The notes: generated by a model from the letters alone, not told the origin. DNA of 12,014 nt from an uncultured Prevotella sp. (GCA_938028745.1 CALIZL010000095.1:1-12014); one strand, 5' to 3'; counted from the stretch's first letter, positions 1 through 6,010 are shown. Numbers and translations are program-made.

Positions 1-1
1 T

Positions 2-106
2 GCCGACACTGTGGGACGCGGACTAAAGGAGCTTGCCGAAGAGAACATTGTCTATTTCTACAAACCTATCCTTGTTTGCCACCTCCTTTTAGAGAAGTTG
101 TCTTGA
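2..106 (+). CDS. 3' end of an unidentified protein gene (partial, enters from the left edge)
   Basis: An open frame runs from base 2 for 34 sense codons to a TGA at 104-106. The peptide begins ADTVGRGLKELAEENIVYFY and ends HLLLEKLS. It is rich in Leu and Glu with alternating hydrophobic and charged residues, which looks like the tail of a real helical protein and not random sequence. No motif is visible and I cannot name the family. The start and most of the gene lie outside the window. It points the opposite way to everything else in the first 4.1 kb. Thirty-four open codons alone are weak evidence, so a chance frame remains possible. Confidence 0.35.
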   Translation, partial: ADTVGRGLKELAEENIVYFYKPILVCHLLLEKLS

Positions 107-176
107 CTTTTCATCTTTCTATAAACTGCGAGGAGCTTGTTTCTTTGTGCTGAAAAACCAAGATAAGCATTCCCGC

Positions 177-317
177 TCATGTACGCAGTAGTGGACAACG
201 ATACGTTAAAATCTGATATTCTGCCCCCAAGTGATAGTCGTAAAGCGTGGTAATTCTCAAAAAATCGACCTGACGGAAGCGATTCAATGCCTTCTCTTCA
301 AGTCTGAAAACTGGCTG
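177..317 (-). pseudogene. Decayed protein-coding remnant, 46 codons without a start
   Basis: Between in-frame stops at 318-320 and 177-179 the minus strand encodes 46 residues, including FRLEEKALNRFRQVDFLR and ending CPLLRT. The composition is protein-like (amphipathic, balanced charge, aromatic residues spaced through it), but there is no ATG in the frame. This suggests the C-terminal piece of a gene that lost its 5' part. It lies directly downstream of, and out of frame with, the short minus-strand frame at 329-490, so the two could be pieces of one broken gene. I do not recognise the family. The call rests only on composition, so it is tentative. Confidence 0.2.
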
Positions 318-328
318 TTAATGACAGA

Positions 329-490
329 TTACTTCTGCGTTTGCATGATACTGTCTTCGTTGGGCATGAGCAGCATACCTTGCAGCCGTTCGTGCTGGCG
401 GTTGTAAGCGAGGTGTTTTCCGTGCCGTTGCCTATACGCGTGTATGAGATAGAATTGTTTTTGTGTAGTTTTTGGTAAGAAATTTAACAT
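329..490 (-). CDS. Possible small hypothetical protein or gene fragment (53 aa)
   Basis: A minus-strand frame from the ATG at 488-490 gives 53 residues, beginning MLNFLPKTTQKQFYLIHAYR and ending DSIMQTQK. An in-frame ATG at 593-595 would lengthen it to 88 aa, but the added part is poor in protein-like features. It is basic, rich in His, Gln and Arg, with no signal peptide or recognisable motif. It sits in a low-density region between repeats and another apparent coding scrap (177-317). It may be a fragment of the same decayed gene. I see no promoter or ribosome binding signal that supports expression. Confidence 0.2.
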   Translation of the reverse strand: MLNFLPKTTQKQFYLIHAYRQRHGKHLAYNRQHERLQGMLLMPNEDSIMQTQK

Positions 491-660
491 TATGAGTGCC
501 CTTTTCGTCCACCAATTGCCCACCTTGCCGCAAAAAATCGATTCTCGCGAAGGTTGGTTTTGATGCAAATTGGGGTTAGTTTGTGAATGCAGCAAAATGA
601 ATTTTTATTTAAACTGACCGCGACTAACACCCTTTTTGGGCTGTTTACTGCCAAATATAC

Positions 661-770
661 TGCATTTTGGTGCTAAATGGGGTGCGTTTTGGTGCTAAAT
701 GCAGTGCGTTTTGCCGCAAAATGGAGTGCGTTTTGGTGCAAAACGCAAGGTAAAATGATGCTAAATGCGG
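661..770. repeat. Five tandem 22-bp units with internal fold-back symmetry
   Basis: Five consecutive 22-bp units start at 661, 683, 705, 727 and 749. The first half of a unit follows TGCRTTTTGG and the second half resembles TGCTAAATGSRG; the fifth unit is the most diverged. The fourth unit contains a perfect hairpin: TGCGTTTTG (727-735), loop GTG, CAAAACGCA (739-747). The other units keep the same symmetry with mismatches or G-T pairs. A lone related 22-mer sits at 934-955. There is no credible gene across the array. Similar sequences occur in Prevotella intergenic regions as far as I recall; that is memory and was not checked. Confidence 0.8.
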
Positions 771-1080
771 GCCGATAAGCATAAATATCCACTGCAATAG
801 TATAAATAAAACCCTTTCGAGACATGAAACACATGACTAAAAAGGGCAAAATAGCTGTTAAAAAATGGGGTTTTGGGGGCAAAAAGGGGGAAATTGGAGT
901 TGAAAAAATACGAGTTGGCAGCCAAAATAGAAAGGCTAAATGGTGCTAAATGCAGGTCTTCTTCTTAAAAATAGACAAGTCGGAAGACGTGGTAGGTTAG
1001 AAATGGTGGATGTTTGCCAACTTTTTAACCAATATTTTCGCTAGAATGGAGTGAAATTCAGAACGGAATTGTAAAGATTT

Positions 1081-1192
1081 AAGTTGGTAAGTTGGTAAGT
1101 TGGTGAGTTTGTGATTTTTTTGGTTTGTGAGTTGATGAGTTTGTGAGTTGATGAGTTTGTGAGTTTGTAGGTTTATGAGTTTGTAAGTTGAG
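1081..1192. repeat. Octanucleotide tandem repeat, 14 units of 8 bp
   Basis: Fourteen 8-bp steps run from AAGTTGGT (three exact copies at 1081-1104) through mixed GAGTTTGT, GAGTTGAT and AGGTTTAT units to 1192. The units at 1113-1128 are degraded into a T-run. Because 8 is not a multiple of 3, a peptide read across it repeats only every 24 bp. The minus strand stays open here as a Thr/Asn/Gln/Ser/His-rich peptide, which I regard as a by-product of the repeat. The array lies about 90 bp beyond the stop of the 85-codon gene at 1285-1542. Such arrays are prone to slippage. Confidence 0.85.
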
Positions 1193-1284
1193 GCTCTGTG
1201 TTGATTTGTGTGGGGTAGATATAGAAAGGCTTGCTCGGTTGCGTGTATACAGGAAATAGTCAGGCTTGCTGCCCAAAAACCTAC

Positions 1285-1542
1285 CTACTTGCCAGAAAGG
1301 CTAAACACTTGCGGGTCTATTCCATACAAATAGCTCAAAAAAATTACTGCATGTTCATTGAGATGCGGTGAATTGTCTACACCCATCTTGTCTATTTCGC
1401 CCAATATCTCGGTGGGGATTTCTGAATGCGCATGCACTTTTGCTTCGTATATCCCCAGCCTTTCAACCGGATAATTTGCAGACGGCACAACTAAGATAGA
1501 AGAAGTGCGGGCGGACAAGACGGCACCGACGATGAATGTCAT
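1285..1542 (-). CDS. Hypothetical protein, 85 aa, family not recognised
   Basis: This frame opens at the ATG 1540-1542 and runs 85 codons. The N-terminus (MTFIVGAVLSARTSSILVV) is mildly hydrophobic but lacks a clear signal peptide or lipobox. The rest is balanced and acidic, with EAKVHAHSEIPTEILGEIDK followed by HLNEHAVIFLSYLYGI, consistent with a small soluble alpha/beta domain. An AT-rich stretch (about 1550-1600) lies just upstream and could hold its promoter, though I find no good TAnnTTTG box. It is followed by the octanucleotide repeat at 1081-1192 and preceded by the TonB-C-like gene in the same orientation. The protein-like composition supports a real gene. No function can be assigned. 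Confidence 0.45.
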   Translation of the reverse strand: MTFIVGAVLSARTSSILVVPSANYPVERLGIYEAKVHAHSEIPTEILGEIDKMGVDNSPHLNEHAVIFLSYLYGIDPQVFSLSGK

Positions 1543-1731
1543 TAGAGGTTTATCATAGAAATAATGATTTTAATTTAAAAAAAATTATTGATAATAAGGT
1601 ACAAAACGTGCGTAAGTGGGGGTGGCATTACATTTTCATGCGTAAGGAAAGGGGAACACAGATGTTTCTGTGGTCTTGGATAGACAGAGAACAACGCTAC
1701 CTTTAACTTACGAAAAAGATAAACCTGACAC

Positions 1732-2232
1732 TTACTTTGTGCGGCGTGGCGGTCTTCTCATACTTTCCAACCTAAACCTTATAAACAGGTTCTCAACCGA
1801 GGGTTTGGCTCTCAAGATCAGTTTTATCAGATAAGGAAATACATATTGGCCTGGTGGATTAGAATGATACTCGATAACAGGCCCTTTAAAGTCGTAGTTC
1901 TTGATAAACCTAAAAGCACTTTCAATATGTGCAGAGGTGGGTTTCGCCAACCAAACAGAGTCTACTTTGCCACTTTTATTCACGATAAAATTGATGTAAA
2001 CGGAGTCTTGCATGCTTTTACACTCCGCAGGGTGTCGGGTAACCAACTCTTCAAAGAGTGCAGCAAGAAACAGCCGCCGCTTTTCTTCATAAACCTCTTC
2101 TATCATTTCATAACCACAATCGTACAAACAGGTCGGGTCTTCATATATCGTGTCAACCTGCTGGGTTATACTTGCCATCATCATCATATTGTAGGCAGAA
2201 AGAAGAAGTAGTAATAAAAATATTCTTTTCAT
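1732..2232 (-). CDS. Secreted small protein with a TonB C-terminal-like domain
   Basis: A 166-residue protein starts at ATG 2230-2232. Residues 1-20 form a Sec signal peptide: basic MKR, a Leu-rich core, then a run of four Met and an Ala-Ser likely cleavage region. Residues about 31-75 are acidic and helical, with Cys35 and Cys39 close together. Residues about 76-140 follow the TonB-C pattern: a strand near VYINFIVNKSGKVDSVWLAK, an AHIESAFRFIKNYDF helix, then a strand near YVFPYLIKLIL. Unlike classical TonB it has no membrane anchor plus Pro-rich linker, so it is probably periplasmic and not an energy transducer. The tail is basic (RRPPRRTK). Neighbours do not indicate its partner. The domain call rests on pattern only. 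Confidence 0.65.
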   Translation of the reverse strand: MKRIFLLLLLLSAYNMMMMASITQQVDTIYEDPTCLYDCGYEMIEEVYEEKRRLFLAALFEELVTRHPAECKSMQDSVYINFIVNKSGKVDSVWLAKPTSAHIESAFRFIKNYDFKGPVIEYHSNPPGQYVFPYLIKLILRAKPSVENLFIRFRLESMRRPPRRTK

Positions 2233-2572
2233 ATTGCTAATTTGATGTTACACAGACTTGTTACCTAACACGATAAGTTTTGCACATGGCATATCGTATC
2301 GTAGTTGAAAGAGGATGTATTCCCATTTTCCTCAATACGTTCGAGGCGCATGAATGAGATGCTTGTGTCCGAAGGAATGGCGGAGGTGGGGTGGCATCGT
2401 TGGCATAAGAAATCTGTTGTGCGCTGATTTAGGAGGCCAATGATTCCTTCTAAACCCGTGGATAGCTGTTCAACAGTTCTGTTTGTGGTTAGTTTCTATT
2501 CCCTCGCGTATGTATATATTATAATAGGTGTACGTGCGAGGGAGAGAGAGTGGAGCGTAGGCGATGGGCTGT
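2233..2572. other. Intergenic spacer, 340 bp, no gene seen
   Basis: Between the TonB-C-like gene and the fRMsr gene I find only very short frames (about 25 codons or fewer) with no support. The one notable structure is the hairpin at 2501-2542. No TAnnTTTG box was found upstream of the gene at 1732-2232, so its promoter was not located. Confidence 0.6.
2501..2542. terminator. Hairpin downstream of the rsmA-fRMsr operon, weak terminator candidate
   Basis: CCCTCGC (2501-2507) pairs exactly with GCGAGGG (2536-2542), and the pairing extends inward with G-T wobbles around an AT-rich loop. It lies about 30 bp beyond the fRMsr stop codon, where a terminator for that minus-strand operon is expected. 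No T-run follows on the minus strand, so it may instead protect the mRNA 3' end or be incidental. Confidence 0.35.
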
Positions 2573-3037
2573 TTAGTACAGGGTGTTGGTGAGCAACTGT
2601 GCCACTTGCTCCAAATAATGCTTGTCGGTATCGTCGAAAGTGGCGAGTTGTTTGCTGTCGATGTCGAGAACGGCAACGGGTTTACCGGCCTTTGAGAAGA
2701 CGGGCACTACAATTTCCGACCGCGAAAGGGCGCTGCAAGCGATGTGTCCGGGGAATTGTTCTACGTCGGGAACAACCAAGGTGCGCCCCAACTCGAACGC
2801 TTGGCCACACACGCCCTTGCCAATGGCGATGGCATAGCAGGCCGGCGGACCTTGAAAGGGGCCTAAACGCAACATGCCATCGGGGTGAAGTAGGTAGAAA
2901 CCCGTCCAAAAAAACAGGTCGAAGGCCTGGTGCAGGGCGGCGGCAACATTGGCCAGCACGCTGGTTTCGTTGCTCTCGCCCTTAATGAGAGCGGCTATCT
3001 GCGGCAAGAGGGCGGTGTAGGTGGTTTCCTTGTTCAT
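2573..3037 (-). CDS. msrC: Free methionine-(R)-sulfoxide reductase (GAF-domain fRMsr)
   Basis: This 154-aa protein is a single GAF domain of the fRMsr family (E. coli YebR/MsrC), cytosolic enzymes that reduce free L-methionine-(R)-sulfoxide using thioredoxin. The signature is clear: FFWTGFYLL at 42-50, GPFQGPPAC at 59-67, GKGVCG at 73-78, and HIACSALSRSEIVVPV at 98-113. The three family cysteines are Cys67, Cys77 and Cys101. Their spacing (10 and 24 residues) matches Cys84/94/118 of the E. coli enzyme as I recall it. The C-terminal YLEQVAQLL helix closes the domain. The ATG overlaps the stop codon of rsmA by 4 bp (ATGA), implying translational coupling. Length is close to the usual 150-165 aa. 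Confidence 0.93.
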   Translation of the reverse strand: MNKETTYTALLPQIAALIKGESNETSVLANVAAALHQAFDLFFWTGFYLLHPDGMLRLGPFQGPPACYAIAIGKGVCGQAFELGRTLVVPDVEQFPGHIACSALSRSEIVVPVFSKAGKPVAVLDIDSKQLATFDDTDKHYLEQVAQLLTNTLY

Positions 3038-3837
3038 TGTTTTTGGGCGTTCATTTCTTGTTCTACCATGTTGGTTAGCTGCACAAACTCGGCCACCGAA
3101 AGCTGTTCGGGGCGGCGTGTAAACATCTCTTGTGCATAAAATTCGGGCGAGGCAGGCATGCCGGCAAACAGTTGGCGCAGGCTAACGCGCAACATCTTAC
3201 GCCGCTGATTGAACACCGTTTTCACCACGCGCTTAAACAAAACCTCGTTGCAGCCAAGGTCTTCTACGGCGTTTCGCGTCATGCGGATAACGGCACTCTT
3301 TACTTTGGGCGGCGGATTAAACACCGTTTCGTCTACGGTAAAGAGATATTCCACATCGTACCAAGCCTGAATAAGCACCGAAAGAATGCCGTATGCCTTT
3401 GTACCTGGCTGTGAGGCTATGCGCAAAGCCACTTCGCGCTGTATCATCCCCGTGCAACAGGGGATGAGGTGCTTGTTGTCGAGCATCTTAAAGAATATCT
3501 GCGAGGAGATGTCGTAAGGGTAATTGCCCGTCAGCACAAAGGGTTGGCCAGTGAAAACGCTGGCGAGGTCCATGCGCAGGAAGTCTTCGCCCAGTACGTT
3601 TTCTGCCAAAAGGGGGAAGTTCTTGTGCAGGAAGGCCACCGATTCTGTGTCTATTTCCACCACGCGTAGCGGCCTGTTCTTGGTGGCGAGATACTGGGTT
3701 AGCACGCCCATGCCTGGTCCTACTTCGAGGATGGGCAGCTCTGGGCACGCGTCTACGGTGTCGGCAATGCGTTGGGCAATGCCTAAGTCGGTCAAGAAAT
3801 GCTGACCAAGATGCTTTTTGGGTCGTACAAGCTTCAT
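3034..3837 (-). CDS. rsmA: 16S rRNA (adenine1518/1519-N6)-dimethyltransferase RsmA/KsgA
   Basis: RsmA uses SAM to dimethylate two adjacent adenines in the 3'-terminal hairpin of 16S rRNA during 30S assembly. The 267-aa length is normal for the family. Visible motifs are KKHLGQHFL at the N-terminus, the SAM-binding loop EVGPGMGVLT (38-47), the acidic ribose-binding residue in VVEID (59-63), GEDFL (83-87), and the catalytic NYPYDISSQI (105-114), equivalent to NLPYNIS of E. coli. The C-terminal helical domain carries VFNQRRKML. The start fits the family because the N-terminal helix begins immediately. It is the first gene of a two-gene operon with fRMsr (4-bp overlap). A TAACTTTG box lies 23 bp upstream. 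Confidence 0.96.
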   Translation of the reverse strand: MKLVRPKKHLGQHFLTDLGIAQRIADTVDACPELPILEVGPGMGVLTQYLATKNRPLRVVEIDTESVAFLHKNFPLLAENVLGEDFLRMDLASVFTGQPFVLTGNYPYDISSQIFFKMLDNKHLIPCCTGMIQREVALRIASQPGTKAYGILSVLIQAWYDVEYLFTVDETVFNPPPKVKSAVIRMTRNAVEDLGCNEVLFKRVVKTVFNQRRKMLRVSLRQLFAGMPASPEFYAQEMFTRRPEQLSVAEFVQLTNMVEQEMNAQKQ

Positions 3838-3859
3838 CTTAAATATGTTGTTGCGTTTG

Positions 3860-3867
3860 CAAAGTTA
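3860..3867 (-). promoter_or_regulatory. Candidate -7 box (TAACTTTG) for rsmA-fRMsr
   Basis: On the minus strand TAACTTTG matches the Bacteroidota sigma-ABfrP -7 consensus TAnnTTTG and is followed by GCAAAC, as is common in this phylum. It lies 23 bp upstream of the rsmA ATG, so the leader would be very short. No TTTG or TTG was found at the expected -33 distance, so this is a half match. Confidence 0.45.
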
Positions 3868-4043
3868 GCAAAATATGGGGGGATTAGGGCTATTTCGGGG
3901 TTGTTTGTTTGGGGTGGGGCGATGTTTTTTTTGTGTGCAATGGCTTGTGCTGAGTGGTAAACTTGCCCTTGTTGCCGCATATTGTAGGCGCGAACGGCCG
4001 TTATCTCGGAAAAAAGTGTTTACTTTGTAGGTTGTAAGAATGA

Positions 4044-4135
4044 TGTTTGGCCGTGACAGGATAACCAAAGACGAGCAACCAGAGCGGTTCTCGCCCAGTG
4101 GCGGTATGCACAAATGCGCCGCATGTGGCCAAACA
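4044..4135 (+). promoter_or_regulatory. Inverted repeat in the ldhA upstream region (possible leader stem or operator)
   Basis: TGTTTGGCC (4044-4052) is the exact reverse complement of GGCCAAACA (4127-4135), 36 bp before the ldhA ATG. The 74 bp between can form a smaller GC hairpin (GCGG at 4101-4104 with CCGC at 4119-4122). If transcribed, the arms could close a structured leader; as DNA they could be two operator half-sites. A 9-bp match at this distance could also arise by chance. Confidence 0.3.
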
Positions 4136-4170
4136 AACGTAATTAGTAACATTCAAAAATCCACAACTTC

Positions 4171-5169
4171 ATGATTAAAGTAGCATTCTTCGATGCCAAA
4201 TCGTACGACGAGGTTTCGTTCAACAAGACGAATGCCGACTATGGTTTTGACATCCGTTATTATCAAGAACATCTCAATCTTAAAACCGTTCCGCTGGCCA
4301 AGGGCGCCGATGTGGTGTGCATTTTCGTTAATGCGGAATGCAATGCAGCCGTTATCGACGAGCTGATTAAGAATGGCGTGAAACTTATTGCACTGCGTTG
4401 TGCGGGCTTTAACAACGTAGATTTGAAGGCGGCAAAAGGCAGGATAAAGGTGGTTCGCGTGCCTGCTTACTCGCCACATGCCGTTGCCGAGTATGCCGTT
4501 TCGCTGATGTTGGCCCTTAATCGTAAGATTTTCCGTGCCGTTAACCGCACACGCGAGGGCAACTTCGCCCTTAAAGGCTTGATGGGTTTCGACATGTATG
4601 GCAAGACGGCAGGCGTTGTGGGCATGGGCAGGATTGCAAAAGAACTGATAAAGATATTACATGGCTTTGGGATGAAGGTGCTGGCATACGACCTTTACCC
4701 CGATATGGAGTTTGCCAAGCGGTATGATGTGCGGATGGTTTCGCTGGACGAGCTGTACGCCGAGAGCGACATTATCTCGTTGCATTGTCCGCTTACGCCC
4801 GAAACCACGTTCCTTATCAACGCCCAAAGCATTGCGAAGATGAAACCGGGCGTGATGATTATCAACACGGGACGTGGAAAGCTGATCCATACTGAGGACT
4901 TGATTGAGGGCTTGCGCACGAAGCAAGTGGGGTCGGCAGGCCTAGACGTGTACGAAGAAGAAAAGAATTACTTCTACGAAGACCGCAGCGATAAGATTAT
5001 CGACGACGATGTGCTTGCCCGTTTGCTGATGATGCCGAATGTGGTTCTTACGTCGCATCAGGCTTTCTTTACGGCCGAGGCCATGCACAACATCGCGCTT
5101 ACTACGCTAGAAAGTATTAAGGAGTTTAGCGAAGGTAAGGAGCTGACGAACGAAGTGATGGAGAAGTAA
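4171..5169 (+). CDS. ldhA: D-lactate dehydrogenase (NAD-dependent, D-2-hydroxyacid dehydrogenase family)
   Basis: This 332-aa cytosolic enzyme interconverts pyruvate and D-lactate with NADH, regenerating NAD+ during fermentation. All landmarks of the family are present at the numbering of the classical Lactobacillus D-LDH: Arg235 in INTGRGKL, Glu264 and the catalytic His296 in LTSHQAFF. The substrate-side loop is LRCAGFNNVDL (75-85). The dinucleotide loop reads VVGMGRIA (149-156), with Met and Ala replacing the more common Thr/Leu and Gly. Asp174 at the end of the second strand predicts NAD over NADP. The DVYEEEKNYFYEDRS segment (259-273) is typical of D-LDH and not of glycerate or phosphoglycerate dehydrogenases. 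It is monocistronic, divergent from rsmA, and ends before the bidirectional terminator at 5351-5387. Confidence 0.94.
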   Translation: MIKVAFFDAKSYDEVSFNKTNADYGFDIRYYQEHLNLKTVPLAKGADVVCIFVNAECNAAVIDELIKNGVKLIALRCAGFNNVDLKAAKGRIKVVRVPAYSPHAVAEYAVSLMLALNRKIFRAVNRTREGNFALKGLMGFDMYGKTAGVVGMGRIAKELIKILHGFGMKVLAYDLYPDMEFAKRYDVRMVSLDELYAESDIISLHCPLTPETTFLINAQSIAKMKPGVMIINTGRGKLIHTEDLIEGLRTKQVGSAGLDVYEEEKNYFYEDRSDKIIDDDVLARLLMMPNVVLTSHQAFFTAEAMHNIALTTLESIKEFSEGKELTNEVMEK

Positions 5170-5349
5170 GGGGAGGAAAGCGGGTTTTGAGTTGCAGGGT
5201 TTCTAAGTCCGTTGCCCTTTATTCTTGATTGAACGCACGCGCTAGCCAGCGGTTTACGCGCAGGTTGGCTTGGGAAAGTTCGGGGGATTGGGTAGCTTAT
5301 CAATATTGAAAGACTTGAACTTTGTAGCTCGAACAGCATTAAGTCTTAC

Positions 5350-5445
5350 CGAAAAAGCAGAGGGGCTGCCATGAAGGCAGCCCCTCTTTCAGTCCCTTTT
5401 ATAGTGCAGTATGAAAGCATATAGCAGTCAGGTGCACTTTTTCTT
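5350..5445 (-). ncRNA. Candidate small RNA, about 95 nt, ending in the shared terminator
   Basis: A minus-strand promoter at 5451-5481 would start a transcript near 5445 that reaches the terminator hairpin at 5387-5359 after about 55 nt. The segment before the terminator folds: AGTGCA (5403-5408) pairs with TGCACT (5433-5438), and inside it TATG (5410-5413) pairs with CATA (5418-5421) around a 4-nt loop. It begins about 65 bp beyond the gldH stop codon, so it could also be released from the gldH mRNA 3' end. A 24-codon frame lies within it but overlaps the terminator stem and looks incidental. The transcript ends are inferred from signals only. No known RNA family is recognised. Confidence 0.35.
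5351..5387. terminator. Strong bidirectional intrinsic terminator between ldhA and gldH
   Basis: AGAGGGGCTGCC (5359-5370) pairs perfectly over 12 bp with GGCAGCCCCTCT (5376-5387) around the loop ATGAA. On the minus strand the stem is followed directly by GCTTTTTC, a good U-tract for transcripts coming from gldH. On the plus strand a pyrimidine-rich stretch with TTTT (5388-5400) follows, serving ldhA about 190 bp upstream. Convergent genes sharing one such stem is an economical arrangement. Confidence 0.88.
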
Positions 5446-5450
5446 CGTTG

Positions 5451-5481
5451 CAAAGGTAGTTGATTTTTCTACGATTTGCAA
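5451..5481 (-). promoter_or_regulatory. Promoter with -33 TTG and -7 TACCTTTG
   Basis: On the minus strand TTG (5481-5479), a 20-bp spacer, and TACCTTTG (5458-5451) match the Bacteroidota consensus TTTG-N19/20-TAnnTTTG in both elements and spacing. It is the best promoter match I found in the window. No minus-strand protein gene lies downstream before the terminator at 5387, which points to a short non-coding transcript. Confidence 0.5.
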
Positions 5482-5511
5482 GCCTTTATAGAAAGAGCTA
5501 ACACCCTCTCC

Positions 5512-6003
5512 TTATTTATATAGCGCATTATGCAGATAGCTAACGCGACTGATATGGATGCCAACATCGGATATTCCTGGTAGCATGTCGCGTTTCATGT
5601 CGTGGTAAACGCTCACCACTAGGCTGTCGCCTTCGCGCAAATCGTGCTTGGCTATGGGGTAACTGTATTGGTAATAGCTGATGCCACGAGAGAGACGAGT
5701 GCCGTCGGGCTTGCTGAACGTGCAGTTGATGGTGTCTGTCAGCTCTTGGTTGCCAGGCACAATGCGTTGCTTAACGATGAGTGTGGCCGCCGTAAATGGG
5801 TAAGCACCGTTGATGCGCACGTCTAGTTGCTGGGCGAATACCCCACCTTGATGAAGTCGGGGAACGTAAAACTTCAAGGTGTCGTTCTTCTCCCATCCGC
5901 TCACCGACGTGTGACTGTATCGGTGGTAGACGGTATCCATGCTGCATGCGCTAACAACGGCGACTGCAAGAGCCACCAACGCGCCTTTCACTAAACGCTC
6001 CAT
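5512..6003 (-). CDS. gldH: Gliding-motility-type lipoprotein GldH
   Basis: From ATG 6001-6003 the protein is 163 aa. Residues 1-20 are a lipoprotein signal peptide with lipobox VVSAC (Cys20), predicting lipid anchoring in the envelope. The mature part has the GldH pattern: VYHRYSHTSVSGWEKNDTLK just after the Cys, then FYVPRL, a YPF strand start, and a C-terminal LPGISDVGIHISRV. In Flavobacterium johnsoniae GldH is one of the lipoproteins required for gliding and the associated secretion machinery; many non-gliding Bacteroidota retain it. I chose this start over upstream in-frame ATGs because the signal peptide begins here and the frame before it lies inside the ricT 3' end. The start is 7 bp after the ricT stop, so the two are probably co-transcribed. 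Confidence 0.9.
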   Translation of the reverse strand: MERLVKGALVALAVAVVSACSMDTVYHRYSHTSVSGWEKNDTLKFYVPRLHQGGVFAQQLDVRINGAYPFTAATLIVKQRIVPGNQELTDTINCTFSKPDGTRLSRGISYYQYSYPIAKHDLREGDSLVVSVYHDMKRDMLPGISDVGIHISRVSYLHNALYK

Positions 6004-6010
6004 CGGCTTA

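Larger units (their letters stand above)
3838..4170. other. Divergent intergenic region between rsmA and ldhA
   Basis: This 333-bp spacer separates the divergent rsmA and ldhA genes and must hold both promoters. The rsmA-proximal part has a TAACTTTG box (3860-3867). The ldhA-proximal part has a 9-bp long-range inverted repeat (4044-4052 with 4127-4135). I find no exact TAnnTTTG box for ldhA; the nearest match (TTTACTTTG near 4018-4027) has the wrong spacing. No gene is seen on either strand. Confidence 0.6.
5170..5511. other. Convergent intergenic region between ldhA and gldH
   Basis: This 342-bp region contains the bidirectional terminator (5351-5387) and, on the gldH side, a promoter plus short transcribed segment that may be a small RNA. 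The 180 bp next to ldhA shows no gene and no strong structure. Confidence 0.6.

Noticed and set aside
673..882. Minus-strand 69-codon frame over the 22-bp repeats
   Set aside because: Half of it is repeat sequence and the composition is not coding-like.
1079..1276. Minus-strand 65-codon frame rich in Thr, Asn, Gln and Ser
   Set aside because: Translation of the octanucleotide array; low complexity and no start context.
1550..1600. AT-rich partial inverted repeat upstream of the 85-codon gene
   Set aside because: The pairing is almost only A-T with several mismatches, as expected by chance in such AT-rich sequence.
2298..2440. Two very short plus-strand frames (about 23-25 codons) overlapping by ATGA-like context
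   Set aside because: Too short, with no promoter, no recognisable product and no conservation evidence available.
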